The notes beneath the pieces are model-generated. The model did no database searches. It saw nothing but the letters and a program-made list of their open reading frames with translations, and was not told the DNA's origin. Below are positions 14,814 through 23,197 of a DNA stretch of 41,963 nucleotides, in pieces. The translations under genes were made by a program, and so were the position numbers. Position 1 is the first letter of the stretch. Each line of letters begins with the position of its first letter. Source of the stretch: Verrucomicrobiales bacterium (lineage in GTDB: Bacteria; Verrucomicrobiota; Verrucomicrobiia; Limisphaerales; Palsa-1400); contig PLIU01000353.1 in the NCBI GenBank assembly GCA_003140095.1, forward strand, positions 18,277-60,239. The letters run 5' to 3'.

Positions 14814-16991
14814 TCAAGGCGCTGCCGCGGCCATCGAGGAGGAGCGACGCAGCAAGGCCACGTAATCAGCCAGGATGCGCTCGGATTCGTGGAGGACGGA
14901 ATCCGTTTGCGGAACAGAGGCGTCGAGCGCGTCGGTTCCGTCAGCGGGGGACGCGACCAATTTGGCTACGGAAGAATTGGTCGTGGTTGCCGGCGCGGGC
15001 AGACCTGGCATGTCTACATTTTTGAGCGTGATGTCGTAGGTTGCCGGCCGGGTTTCGTTGCGGGAGGCGCGCTCCTTCTTGCGGAGTTCGGCGCGCGTTT
15101 TGGCTTCTTCCGTTTCGCGGCGGCGGTCGGCTTCGTTCATGTCAACTGTTTTGTCAGCGAGACTCTTCTTAAATTGCGCGATGTCCTGGCCGAGATAGAC
15201 GAAGTCCTTGTCGCCAGCCACGCGCGCCTGGGAGCGGACCCGGAGTTCGCGCAGGAAGGGGCTGACCTCGTCTTGACGGATGAAGTCCGAGGGCGGAACT
15301 TGGTCCCACGGCAACGGGTCTTGCAGTTCGGCTTCGCCCACGTCGGCGGCGTCACTGAGGGAGGGCAGCGCAATGTCGGCCGCGACTCCTTTGAGTTGAG
15401 TGGAGGCGCCGCTAGGACGGTAGAACTTGCGAATGGTGACTTTGAGCGCGCCAGGATCAACGGAGTGCGCGAGGCGGTTCTCGTCCATCAACGCGGCCAG
15501 CGGCACAATGGTTTGCACGGTGCCCTTGCCAAAAGTTGACTTGTCACCCACGATTAAAGCCCGGCCATAATCCTGCAACGCCCCGGCCAGAATCTCCGAG
15601 GCCGACGCGCTAAACCGGCTCGTGAGCACGATCAGCGGTCCATCGTAAAGCTCGGCGGCATTGGTGTCCGCTCCGATGTCGGTGCGGCCATCCATCTCGC
15701 GGGTTTGCACGACCGGGCCTTGACGAATAAACAAACCGGTGAGACTGATCGCTTCTTCCAGTGAACCACCGGGGTTGTTCCGCAAATCCAGGACGAGGCC
15801 TTGGATGCGCTCGGCCTCCAATTTGCGGATGAGCTTGGCCACATCGGAAGTGGCGCTGCTCGGCGTGGGGTGCGCAGGTCCGTCGGAACTGCGATAGAAG
15901 GAAGGAAGGTTAATGATGCCCAGACGCAGAATGCCGCCGTTCTTCTGTGGCAAATCCACAATGCGCGCCTTGGCCTCCTGATCCTCCAGTTTAACCTCGT
16001 CGCGGACGAGGGTGATCGTCTTGCGCGTGGAATCATCGGTGGCGCCCGCGGGAATAAACGTCAGGCAGACGCGCGTACCCTTCGGGCCGCGAATCAACTT
16101 CACCGCATCAGAGAGCGGCATGTCCACGATGTCCACGGGTTTCCGATCCCCTTGTCCGACGGCGACAATGCGGTCGCCCGGTTTGAGCAGCCCGCTCCGG
16201 GCCGCTGGGCCGCCGGGCACGAGTTCGTAAATTTTGCAATAGCTGTCTTCGGCCCGCAACGTCGCCCCGATGCCAATGAGGGACAGATTCATGGAGATGG
16301 AGAAGTCGTCCATCTGCGCGCGGCCCAAGTAATCCGAGTGCGGGTCATACACGTGCGCCAAGGCATTGAGATAGACGTCGAGCACTTCCTCGGGGGTGAG
16401 TTTTCTCATCGTCTGCAAGAGGCGAGTGTAGCGACCGGTGAGAGCCGTGACGATGTCGGCGGGATGCTTGCCCGCGAGCTTTTCCTGCAAATACTCGGCG
16501 CGGACGATTTGCCGCCAAAGTTGACGGGCGGCATCGAGGTTCGCCGGGCGTGGAGCTTTCTCGCGGTCATAGTAGTACGTATCGTGTCCGGTAAAATCAA
16601 ACTTCTCGCTCTGCAGGAGGTTCGTGACATACGCGCCGCGCTGGTCCAGCCGTTCCAAATAGCGCTGGAAGATGGCACGCTCTGGAGTGATGTCGCCTTG
16701 GCGGCGGGTCATCTCGGGCAGGCGCGAACGGAAGAGGTCGAACTCCTGCGCATCGGATTGAAGAAACAGAACGTGGGTTGGGTCGAGGGAATCGAGGTAG
16801 CGGTTGAGAAATCTCGCGGCCAGTTCGTCATCGAGTTGGTGATGCGAGAATTGGGATTGCTCCAGCAGACCCGCAGTGAGTCGCGTAATGTTGCCGTCGG
16901 TCGGATCGTTCGCGCCCACCGCGACGAAGCAGGCGAGAAGAAAGGAAGCCAGCGTGGCCATAGCCGGAGGCACGAACTGTTTTGATTTCAT
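14814..16991 (-). CDS. prc: Tail-specific (C-terminal processing) protease, S41 family
   Basis: A 725-residue periplasmic protease; ATG 16991 is preferred over 17009 because it starts the signal peptide directly (MKSKQFVPPAMATLASFLLA). The N-terminal helical part (FLNRYLDSLDPTHVLFLQSD) is typical of Prc/Tsp. A PDZ domain lies around residues 235-330 (GIGATLRAEDSY, LVPGGPAARSGLLKPGDRI). The S41 core has LVLDLRNNPGGSL and RFSASASEILAGALQDYGRA, followed by STFGKGTVQTI. By analogy with E. coli Prc the catalytic dyad is near Ser463 and Lys489. A Prc C-terminal extension rich in charged residues follows (ADRRRETEEAKTRAELRKKE). It degrades proteins through exposed non-polar C termini. Confidence 0.9.
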   Translation of the reverse strand: MKSKQFVPPAMATLASFLLACFVAVGANDPTDGNITRLTAGLLEQSQFSHHQLDDELAARFLNRYLDSLDPTHVLFLQSDAQEFDLFRSRLPEMTRRQGDITPERAIFQRYLERLDQRGAYVTNLLQSEKFDFTGHDTYYYDREKAPRPANLDAARQLWRQIVRAEYLQEKLAGKHPADIVTALTGRYTRLLQTMRKLTPEEVLDVYLNALAHVYDPHSDYLGRAQMDDFSISMNLSLIGIGATLRAEDSYCKIYELVPGGPAARSGLLKPGDRIVAVGQGDRKPVDIVDMPLSDAVKLIRGPKGTRVCLTFIPAGATDDSTRKTITLVRDEVKLEDQEAKARIVDLPQKNGGILRLGIINLPSFYRSSDGPAHPTPSSATSDVAKLIRKLEAERIQGLVLDLRNNPGGSLEEAISLTGLFIRQGPVVQTREMDGRTDIGADTNAAELYDGPLIVLTSRFSASASEILAGALQDYGRALIVGDKSTFGKGTVQTIVPLAALMDENRLAHSVDPGALKVTIRKFYRPSGASTQLKGVAADIALPSLSDAADVGEAELQDPLPWDQVPPSDFIRQDEVSPFLRELRVRSQARVAGDKDFVYLGQDIAQFKKSLADKTVDMNEADRRRETEEAKTRAELRKKERASRNETRPATYDITLKNVDMPGLPAPATTTNSSVAKLVASPADGTDALDASVPQTDSVLHESERILADYVALLRRSSSMAAAAP

Positions 16992-17293
16992 AAAAATTCG
17001 AATGTTCATTTCTATTTGTTGTCAGACGGCTGCGCTTCTGACCAGCGCCCGCCACCTTCGTTCCTGCCTATAATAGAACACCGACGCGTTGCCAGGTGCT
17101 TTCTCGAAGATTACAAGTTTGTAAGCCAGCCGGTTGGGCTTGTGTCGAAAGGGGCGCACTCGACATGGACGAAAATGCAGTTGCGCGAACCCCGTTGGAG
17201 TGTCAAATTGCAGCAGCGGGAAAAGTTCCGCGCGCGCCGTATGACGGCATGGAGCATTCCTCCAGACACGCAATTGCAAATAAAAGGAATCCT
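16992..17293. other. Divergent intergenic region
   Basis: It separates the minus-strand protease from the plus-strand lipoprotein and must carry both promoters. A perfect TATAAT lies at 17069-17074 (plus) but lacks a matching -35 box, so no promoter is called. Confidence 0.3.
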
Positions 17294-17965
17294 ATGCATT
17301 TGACGCAGAATGTGTTCGTGAAGCGGAGGAGGGCGCAGGCCTTGATGGCCGCCGCGTTGAGCCTCCTGATCGCGGGTTGTGCGAATCAATCCACTCCGCC
17401 CTCCCAGGCGCCACCCCCTCAAACCGCTCTCCCTCCACCCGTCCTGACAAGCGATCAGATGGCCAAACTTTGCCAGGAGGCGCCGGACACATGCCATCGG
17501 GTCCAAACGGCGCAACCGTTGAATCTGGCCGACGTGAAAGTGATAGCCAAGATTGGTTTCAGTTCCGATGTCATTGTCACCCTGGTGCGGAACTCGCGCA
17601 CCGTCTTTCATCTGAACGCGAACGCCATTATTGATTTGAAAAACTCGGGTGTCAGCGACCAGGTCATTGATTTCCTGATCAGCACGCCCAATTCGATTGC
17701 CGGATCGACGCCCGTGCCCGAGCCGCCGACGGCAACCTCCACGGCGCAAACGCCGCCACCGGCCCCTCCTCCCGAATCCGCGCCCCCGGCTCCGGGAACG
17801 GACTACGTTTGGGTTGATGGCGATTGGGTGTGGAACAGCGGATGGGTTTGGGTGGGAGGGCAGTGGGTTCTCCCTCCGTATCCTGGGGCGGTGTGGCGTC
17901 ACGGCCTCTGGTCGCGAGGGTGGGGCGGCGGCTTTCGTCGTCAGCGGGGAGGTTGGCGCAGATAG
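17294..17965 (+). CDS. Lipoprotein with WxxGxW repeats
   Basis: A 223-residue protein. ATG 17294 is chosen because AAAGGA precedes it and it starts a lipoprotein signal peptide (KRRRAQALMAAALSLLIAGC, lipobox LIAGC). The mature part has a Pro-rich linker, then a helical domain (LNLADVKVIAKIGFSSDVIV, AIIDLKNSGVSDQVIDFLI) that looks like a small recognition or oligomerisation fold. A second Pro/Ala linker is followed by aromatic repeats YVWVDGDWVW, WVWVGGQWV and a Gly/Arg/Trp tail. Such WxxGxW repeats occur in bacterial outer-membrane-associated lipoproteins of unknown role. It is followed 56 bp later by the serpin gene on the same strand, so both may act at the cell surface. Confidence 0.75.
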   Translation: MHLTQNVFVKRRRAQALMAAALSLLIAGCANQSTPPSQAPPPQTALPPPVLTSDQMAKLCQEAPDTCHRVQTAQPLNLADVKVIAKIGFSSDVIVTLVRNSRTVFHLNANAIIDLKNSGVSDQVIDFLISTPNSIAGSTPVPEPPTATSTAQTPPPAPPPESAPPAPGTDYVWVDGDWVWNSGWVWVGGQWVLPPYPGAVWRHGLWSRGWGGGFRRQRGGWRR

Positions 17966-18021
17966 CGCGGTTGACATGGGCCGGACCTTTGCTCCGCAGT
18001 GGGATGGAGTTCTTCCCGAGA

Positions 18022-19206
18022 ATGAAGATCATCTTGACGTTATTGTTGCTGCCGGGCTTTTTTGGCTCGGCCGCCACGGCGCGCGAGGCGGATTTGGAAA
18101 ACACGGCGCGCGCGTATAATGGGCTTGGGTTTCAATTGCTGGCCCAGTGCCGCCAGTCGCTGCCGAAAACCAATTACTTTTTAAGCCCGGCCGGCCTGGC
18201 CTTCGCGCTGTCGATGGTGCAAAACGGCGCGCGCGGTGAAACCTGGGGCCAAATCATGGCCACGCTCCAAGCCGGAAATATGCCTCAGGCGCAGTTGAAC
18301 CAGGCCAACAAGGCGCTCCTGGGCCATTTGTTGAAACTCGATCCCAAAATTAAATTGGAAATCGCCAACGCGATTTGGATCGACCAAAAGGCCTCCATCA
18401 AACCGGATTTCATTTCCGTCAACCGGCGCGATTACGACGCCGAGGTGTCCAACGGAGATTTCCAGAACCCAGCCACAGTCAGGAAGATCAATGACTGGGT
18501 CAGCGCGCGCACGCACGAAAAAATCCCCGCCATCCTCGAACCACCCTTGAGCCCACTGCTGCGGTTAATCCTGTTGGACGCGATTTATTTCAAGGGCGAG
18601 TGGCTGACGCCCTTTGACACCAACCTGACGCGCACTCTGCCGTTCACACTGGGCAATGGCCAAATCGCGCAACATCCGCGCATGAACCGCACCGGCAACT
18701 ATGCTTACGGGGAAGAGGCCCGCTCCCAGGCGGTGGAGCTTCCTTATGCCGGCGGGGAGATGAGCATGTTTATCTTTCTGCCCAAGGGGGGCCTGGACGA
18801 ATTCCTGAACAAGTTCACCGTGGGAGACTTCGAAGCTTCGGTCCAGCGGATGCATTGGCGCAAAGGCACCGTGGAGCTGCCCCGTTTCAAACTGGACAAT
18901 GAATACGACTTGACCGGCGCGCTGCCCCCGATGGGCATGCCGCTGGCCTTCACCAGCCGGGCGGACTTCAGCGGGATGTCGGACGAACCGTTGTGCATCA
19001 GCTTTGTCAAACAGAAAACGTACGTCGCCGTCAACGAAGCAGGGACGGAGGCGGCGGCGGTGACCGCCATCGGCGCCCGGGCGATGGTGATCATGCACGA
19101 GCCGCCGCCGTTTCAATTTGTGGTGGACCGGCCGTTTTTCATGGCCATCCGGGACAAGCAAAGCGGGCTTATTCTGTTCCTCGGCGCGATTTCCGACCCA
19201 CGCTAG
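18022..19206 (+). CDS. Secreted serpin (serine protease inhibitor, inhibitory type)
   Basis: A 394-residue serpin with a signal peptide (MKIILTLLLLPGFFGSAATA); ATG 18004 would add six residues. Family blocks are clear: YFLSPAGLAFALSMVQNGAR, LLDAIYFKGEWLTPFDTNLT, AVELPYAGGEMSMFIFLPKG and the C-terminal FVVDRPFFMAIRDKQSGLIL plus FLG. The reactive-centre hinge is NEAGTEAAAVTAIGA, which matches the small-residue consensus of inhibitory serpins. Spacing from the hinge Glu puts P1 at or near Met in GARAMVIM, so chymotrypsin- or elastase-like targets are more likely than trypsin-like ones; this is an inference. Export suggests defence against external or periplasmic proteases. Serpins are rare in bacteria. 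Confidence 0.9.
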   Translation: MKIILTLLLLPGFFGSAATAREADLENTARAYNGLGFQLLAQCRQSLPKTNYFLSPAGLAFALSMVQNGARGETWGQIMATLQAGNMPQAQLNQANKALLGHLLKLDPKIKLEIANAIWIDQKASIKPDFISVNRRDYDAEVSNGDFQNPATVRKINDWVSARTHEKIPAILEPPLSPLLRLILLDAIYFKGEWLTPFDTNLTRTLPFTLGNGQIAQHPRMNRTGNYAYGEEARSQAVELPYAGGEMSMFIFLPKGGLDEFLNKFTVGDFEASVQRMHWRKGTVELPRFKLDNEYDLTGALPPMGMPLAFTSRADFSGMSDEPLCISFVKQKTYVAVNEAGTEAAAVTAIGARAMVIMHEPPPFQFVVDRPFFMAIRDKQSGLILFLGAISDPR

Positions 19207-19244
19207 GGTGCTTTCCCACCAGCAACAGGGTTCGAGGGGATTCG

Positions 19245-19264
19245 TATGGGGTGAATACCCCATA
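19245..19264. terminator. Perfect hairpin between serpin and SpoIIAA-like gene
   Basis: TATGGGGT-GAAT-ACCCCATA: an 8-bp perfect stem with a GNRA-like four-base loop, 38 bp after the serpin stop. There is no T-run; it may be a terminator or an mRNA-stabilising element. Confidence 0.35.
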
Positions 19265-19312
19265 TCTTGAATTGGGGCAACTTTAATAACATAAAACCAA
19301 AGGAGAAATACT

Positions 19313-19672
19313 ATGCCAATTCAACTTACCGAAAAGAATGAAGGAAAAGTGCTGGAAGCGCGCATCAGCGGCAAACTGGCGCATGAGGATTATCAACACT
19401 TTGTGCCGGAGTTTGAGCGGCTTGTGAAAAAGAACGGCAAAATCCGCGTGCTCTTCGAGATGACTGACTTTCACGGCTGGGAACTAAGCGCGCTGTGGGA
19501 CGACATCAAGTTCGACGTGAAACATTTTTCCGACGTGGAACGTCTGGCCATGATCGGCGACAAAAAATGGGAGAAGGGAATGAGCGTCTTTTGCAAACCA
19601 TTTACCTCGGCGAAGATTCGTTACTTCGACCGCACGGAAATGGCCGAGGCGCAAGGCTGGCTAGGGGCATAA
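19313..19672 (+). CDS. SpoIIAA/STAS-like protein
   Basis: A 119-residue cytosolic protein behind a strong ribosome-binding site (AAAGGAGAA). It matches the SpoIIAA-like family (PF11964): VLEARISGKLAHEDYQHFVP, KIRVLFEMTDFHGWELSALW, DIKFDVKHFSDVERLAMIGD and a C-terminal KIRYFDRTEMAEAQGWL. These proteins have the STAS-like fold and possibly bind lipids or partner proteins; there is no conserved phospho-serine of true SpoIIAA anti-anti-sigma factors. It is the first gene of a long co-directional series, 35 bp before the M50 protease gene. Confidence 0.85.
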   Translation: MPIQLTEKNEGKVLEARISGKLAHEDYQHFVPEFERLVKKNGKIRVLFEMTDFHGWELSALWDDIKFDVKHFSDVERLAMIGDKKWEKGMSVFCKPFTSAKIRYFDRTEMAEAQGWLGA

Positions 19673-19707
19673 TTGAGCCACCACCGACTGCGACGGGAGG
19701 ATTTGAG

Positions 19708-20955
19708 ATGAACTCGCTCTTGTTCTGGGTGTTGATGCTCTTTGCGTTCTATTTTTTCTACGCCATGGGCACGCGGAGCGTGGCGGCGCGAGCGGCGGCG
19801 ACGGCGCAGCAAGCGCCTCCGGTGATTCCGCCCGAACGACTCGCCGCTTGCGAGGCCAAGCTGGCCCCTCTGATGCTGATCAGGGCCCATCGGGTCGTTG
19901 GCGAAATCCTTGAATTTGAAGGCAAACTGACAAGAAATGCCGACATAGTCTTCCAGAGAATCCAAGAGTCCTTTGCGGGAGAAACCATCACGCCCATGCT
20001 CCTGGAGGGCGAAGAGAATGAGGCCCGTGTGCTTTTGGTTCCGGCGGCCAAGGTGATGCCAAATGAGCGGGAGCGGCCAAACTGGGCGCTGCATTGGGGT
20101 CTCTTTGCCGCCACGATCGCAACGACGACTTGGGCCGGCGCACTGCATGCCGGCGTCAACCTGCTGCAGGAGCCGGCGCGCTTCGCCGTGGGGCTTCCTT
20201 ACAGCCTTGGTTTGTTGCTGATTCTCGGCGCGCACGAGCTTGGGCACTACTTCACCGCGAAGGCGCACGGCATCAAAGTCACGCCGCCGTATTTTATCCC
20301 CATCCCGTTTGCGTTGGGAACTTTTGGCGCCTTCATCAAGATTAAATCGCTCACGCCCAATCGCCGGGCGCTCTTCGACGTGGCTGTGGCCGGACCGCTG
20401 GCGGGCTTGGCATTTGCCATTCCGGCGTTGCTCATCGGGCTGCGACAGTCGCAGTTGGTCCCGAACAATGGGCCGGAGTCGCTCGGCCATGCCGGGGTGA
20501 GCATTAGTTCGTCGGTGCTTTTGGCCTGTCTGGCAAAAGTGTCCCTCGGCGCTTCGGTAGTGGAAGGCCAGCAATTGCTGCTGCATCCACTGGCTTTTGC
20601 CGGCTGGCTGGGATTGATCGTAACCGCGCTGAACCTGTTGCCCATCGGACAGCTCGATGGCGGCCATATTTCCCACGCGCTCTTCGGCTCGCGCCATGCG
20701 CACGCCGTCAGCATGGTGGCGTTGGTCTCGTTGTTCCTGCTGGCGTTGTTCGTCTGGCCGGGACTGATGTTTTGGGCCTTCATCGTTTTTTTTATGGCTG
20801 GCACACGCGACGCTCCCGCGGCCAACGACGTCACGCCGCTGGGTCCTCCTCGAAAAGCCCTGGCTTGTTTCGCCTTTCTGCTATTGTTGCTTATTATCGT
20901 TCCCGTGCCGCGCGCGCTCTACGAGGGGTTAAGCGTTCACGGTCCTTATCTTTGA
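19708..20955 (+). CDS. M50-family site-2-type membrane metalloprotease
   Basis: A 415-residue multi-pass membrane protein starting at ATG 19708. An N-terminal helix (LLFWVLMLFAFYFFYAMG) is followed by a soluble region of about 100 residues, then the catalytic core. The zinc motif HELGH is at residues 176-180, with a GTFGAFIKIKS loop. The third ligand, Asp317, lies in LNLLPIGQLDGGHISHALFG. The C terminus is made of further hydrophobic helices. The soluble N-terminal domain before the first core helix recalls plant EGY-type and cyanobacterial S2P homologues, not the PDZ-containing RseP. Substrates are probably membrane-bound regulators, but none is identifiable here. An 11-bp tandem repeat (CTTATCTTTGA, 20945-20966) spans its stop codon. 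Confidence 0.85.
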   Translation: MNSLLFWVLMLFAFYFFYAMGTRSVAARAAATAQQAPPVIPPERLAACEAKLAPLMLIRAHRVVGEILEFEGKLTRNADIVFQRIQESFAGETITPMLLEGEENEARVLLVPAAKVMPNERERPNWALHWGLFAATIATTTWAGALHAGVNLLQEPARFAVGLPYSLGLLLILGAHELGHYFTAKAHGIKVTPPYFIPIPFALGTFGAFIKIKSLTPNRRALFDVAVAGPLAGLAFAIPALLIGLRQSQLVPNNGPESLGHAGVSISSSVLLACLAKVSLGASVVEGQQLLLHPLAFAGWLGLIVTALNLLPIGQLDGGHISHALFGSRHAHAVSMVALVSLFLLALFVWPGLMFWAFIVFFMAGTRDAPAANDVTPLGPPRKALACFAFLLLLLIIVPVPRALYEGLSVHGPYL

Positions 20956-21016
20956 CTTATCTTTGACTTGCCTGCGATTTCGGCCTGATCCATAAATCCT
21001 TTCGCACAGTGAACAA

Positions 21017-22693
21017 ATGAACATCAGTCCCCTGGCAGGAAAGCTGGCCGATCCGACCGCACTGGTCAACGTGCCGAAACTTATAACGGCTTACTATGCC
21101 GAAATACCCGATCCATCGGTGGCGGCGCAACGCGTGGCCTTTGGCACTTCCGGGCACCGGGGTTCGTCCTTCACGCTGGCCTTCAACGAATGGCACATCC
21201 TCGCCATCACCCAGGCGATTTGCCTGCATCGAAAGGGGCAGGGAATCGATGGTCCGCTATTCCTGGGCATCGACACGCACGCGCTTTCTGTGCCGGCTTG
21301 CGCCACCGCGCTTGAGGTGCTGGCGGCCAATGGCGTCGAGGTGATGCTGGCCGAAGGCGACGACTACACTCCGACGCCCGTGATTTCCCATGCGATCCTG
21401 ACCGGCAATCGCGGCAGAAAAACCGGGCTGGCCGACGGCATTGTCATCACTCCTTCGCACAATCCGCCGCACGATGGCGGCTTCAAATATAATCCTCCCA
21501 ATGGCGGGCCGGCGGACACTGTCGTCACCGGTTGGATTGAGGCGAAAGCGAATGCGTTGCTGGAAGCCCGACTGGACGGAGTGAAACGAATGCCCTATCA
21601 ACAGGCTTTGCACGCCTCGACGACGCACCGGCGCGACTATCTCAGCGCCTACATTGCCGATCTGGGTGACGTCGTTGAAATGGAGGTCATCCGCGATTCG
21701 AAGCTCAGGCTGGGCGTGGATCCGCTCGGGGGCGCTGGCGTCCATTATTGGGGACGAATTGCCGAGCACTACGGTTTGAATCTTACAGTGGTCAACGAGG
21801 AGGTCGATCCCACCTTCCGTTTTATGACTCTGGACTGGGATGGCCAGATACGCATGGATCCATCCTCGGTGTATGCCATGCAGCGATTGATCGGGATGAA
21901 GGACCGCTTTGACCTCTCCTTCGCCTGCGATACGGACCATGATCGGCACGGAATTGTCACCAAAAGCAAAGGATTGCTGCCACCCAACCATTATCTTTCC
22001 GCCGCCATCCTGTACCTCTTCCAACACCGGCCGCAGTGGGGCAGGGGAGCGGCGGTGGGCAAAACGGTGGTGAGCAGTCAGATGATAGATCGCGTCACCG
22101 CGAAGCTCGGCCGCAAGCTCTATGAGGTGCCGGTTGGTTTCAAATGGTTCGTGGATGGTTTGCTCGATGGGTCGCTTGGCTTCGGCGGGGAGGAGAGCGC
22201 AGGAGCCTCCTTTGTTCGCCGGGATGGCGCCGTTTGGACGACGGACAAAGATGGAATTGTCCCGGCTCTGTTGGCGGCGGAGATGACAGCCCGGATGGGG
22301 CATGATCCCGGCGAAATCTACCAGGAGCTAACGCGCGAGTTCGGTGAACCTGCTTATGACCGCGTTGAGGCGCCGGCCACTCCGGCTCTAAAGAAACTGT
22401 TGGCGAAACTCTCGCCTCAGCAGGTCAAAATCGCCGAGTTGGCGGGCGAAAAAATCCAGACTGTCCTTACGCAGGCGCCGGGCAACGGCGCTGCCATCGG
22501 CGGGTTGAGAGTGACGGCCCAGAGCGGATGGTTCGCGGCGCGTCCGTCGGGGACGGAAGACATTTACAAGATTTATGCGGAGAGCTTCCGTGGAGCGGAA
22601 CACCTGCGCCACATTCTGGAGGAAGCGCAAAATATCGTGAACGATGCCATTGCGCCGACAGTTCCGTCCACAACGGATCTCAAGGAAAAATGA
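21017..22693 (+). CDS. pgm: Alpha-D-glucose phosphate-specific phosphoglucomutase
   Basis: A 558-residue enzyme interconverting glucose 1-phosphate and glucose 6-phosphate. Key blocks: VAFGTSGHRGSS near the N terminus, the phosphoserine loop TPSHNPP with Ser147, the metal loop FACDTDHDRHGIV (DTDHDR where the usual form is DxDGDR), the sugar-binding FGGEESAGASF and the phosphate-binding PSGTEDIYKIYAESF. The length is as expected for bacterial Pgm (about 545-550). It lies upstream of glycogen phosphorylase and glucose-6-phosphate dehydrogenase on the same strand, so it links glucan breakdown to the oxidative branch. Its stop overlaps an ATG at 22690, but the next protein more probably starts at 22711. 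Confidence 0.93.
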   Translation: MNISPLAGKLADPTALVNVPKLITAYYAEIPDPSVAAQRVAFGTSGHRGSSFTLAFNEWHILAITQAICLHRKGQGIDGPLFLGIDTHALSVPACATALEVLAANGVEVMLAEGDDYTPTPVISHAILTGNRGRKTGLADGIVITPSHNPPHDGGFKYNPPNGGPADTVVTGWIEAKANALLEARLDGVKRMPYQQALHASTTHRRDYLSAYIADLGDVVEMEVIRDSKLRLGVDPLGGAGVHYWGRIAEHYGLNLTVVNEEVDPTFRFMTLDWDGQIRMDPSSVYAMQRLIGMKDRFDLSFACDTDHDRHGIVTKSKGLLPPNHYLSAAILYLFQHRPQWGRGAAVGKTVVSSQMIDRVTAKLGRKLYEVPVGFKWFVDGLLDGSLGFGGEESAGASFVRRDGAVWTTDKDGIVPALLAAEMTARMGHDPGEIYQELTREFGEPAYDRVEAPATPALKKLLAKLSPQQVKIAELAGEKIQTVLTQAPGNGAAIGGLRVTAQSGWFAARPSGTEDIYKIYAESFRGAEHLRHILEEAQNIVNDAIAPTVPSTTDLKEK

Positions 22694-22710
22694 GGAAAGG
22701 AATTGAGCTT

Positions 22711-23142
22711 ATGAAAAATAAATGCACGCCTTGGGCAATGGCCATCGCTGGAGTCCTCTTGGGATTTTGTTTGGCGTCCTGCGCAGACAATTCATCCACT
22801 GTCCCGGAAGCGGAATATGCGACCCAAATCGTCGGGCGCTGGCAAGGCACGGTTGGTGATTTGAAAGAGTACATGTCCATCAACGGTGATGGCACTTTCG
22901 TCTGCCAAGTATATCCGACGGGGTTCATTGCCAATACTCTTTCCCAAGGCGTGAAAGGAACGATTCGCGGAACGTGGAAAATCACCGGCGCAATGATCAC
23001 TCTGAGCATCACTGGAGTGAAAAACGAGCATTTAGAGAACAGGATTGCCGCAAGCACGATCGTAGCGTTCAAAAAAGACGAACTCGTCTTGAAATCTGAT
23101 CAAGCTGGAACGTCGCCCTTCCAGCGAGTGCGCGCACTTTGA
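22711..23142 (+). CDS. Small lipoprotein of unknown function
   Basis: A 143-residue protein. ATG 22711 follows AGGAAAGGA and is preferred over ATG 22690. A lipoprotein signal peptide ends in the lipobox LASC (CLASCADNSS). The mature domain (about 115 residues) has QIVGRWQGTVGDLKEYMSIN, GDGTFVCQVYPTGF, GTIRGTWKITGAMITLSITG and a final IVAFKKDELVLKS. The alternation of GxW and beta strands is like small lipocalin-type beta-barrel proteins (IxGxW...dGtf...GtWk). No ligand is predicted. Its position between pgm and the glucan phosphorylase gene is curious, because the neighbours are cytosolic enzymes. Confidence 0.65.
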   Translation: MKNKCTPWAMAIAGVLLGFCLASCADNSSTVPEAEYATQIVGRWQGTVGDLKEYMSINGDGTFVCQVYPTGFIANTLSQGVKGTIRGTWKITGAMITLSITGVKNEHLENRIAASTIVAFKKDELVLKSDQAGTSPFQRVRAL

Positions 23143-23197
23143 TTCAAGGCCTGTAGGAAGACGAAAACAGAAGCACCCAGAAAATGAAAAGGAAACC

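Noticed and set aside
15801..16985. Plus-strand open frame of about 390 codons
   Set aside because: Antisense to the tail-specific protease; no recognisable domain.
17069..17074. Perfect TATAAT upstream of the lipoprotein gene
   Set aside because: No -35 element at a suitable distance and more than 200 bp from the start codon.
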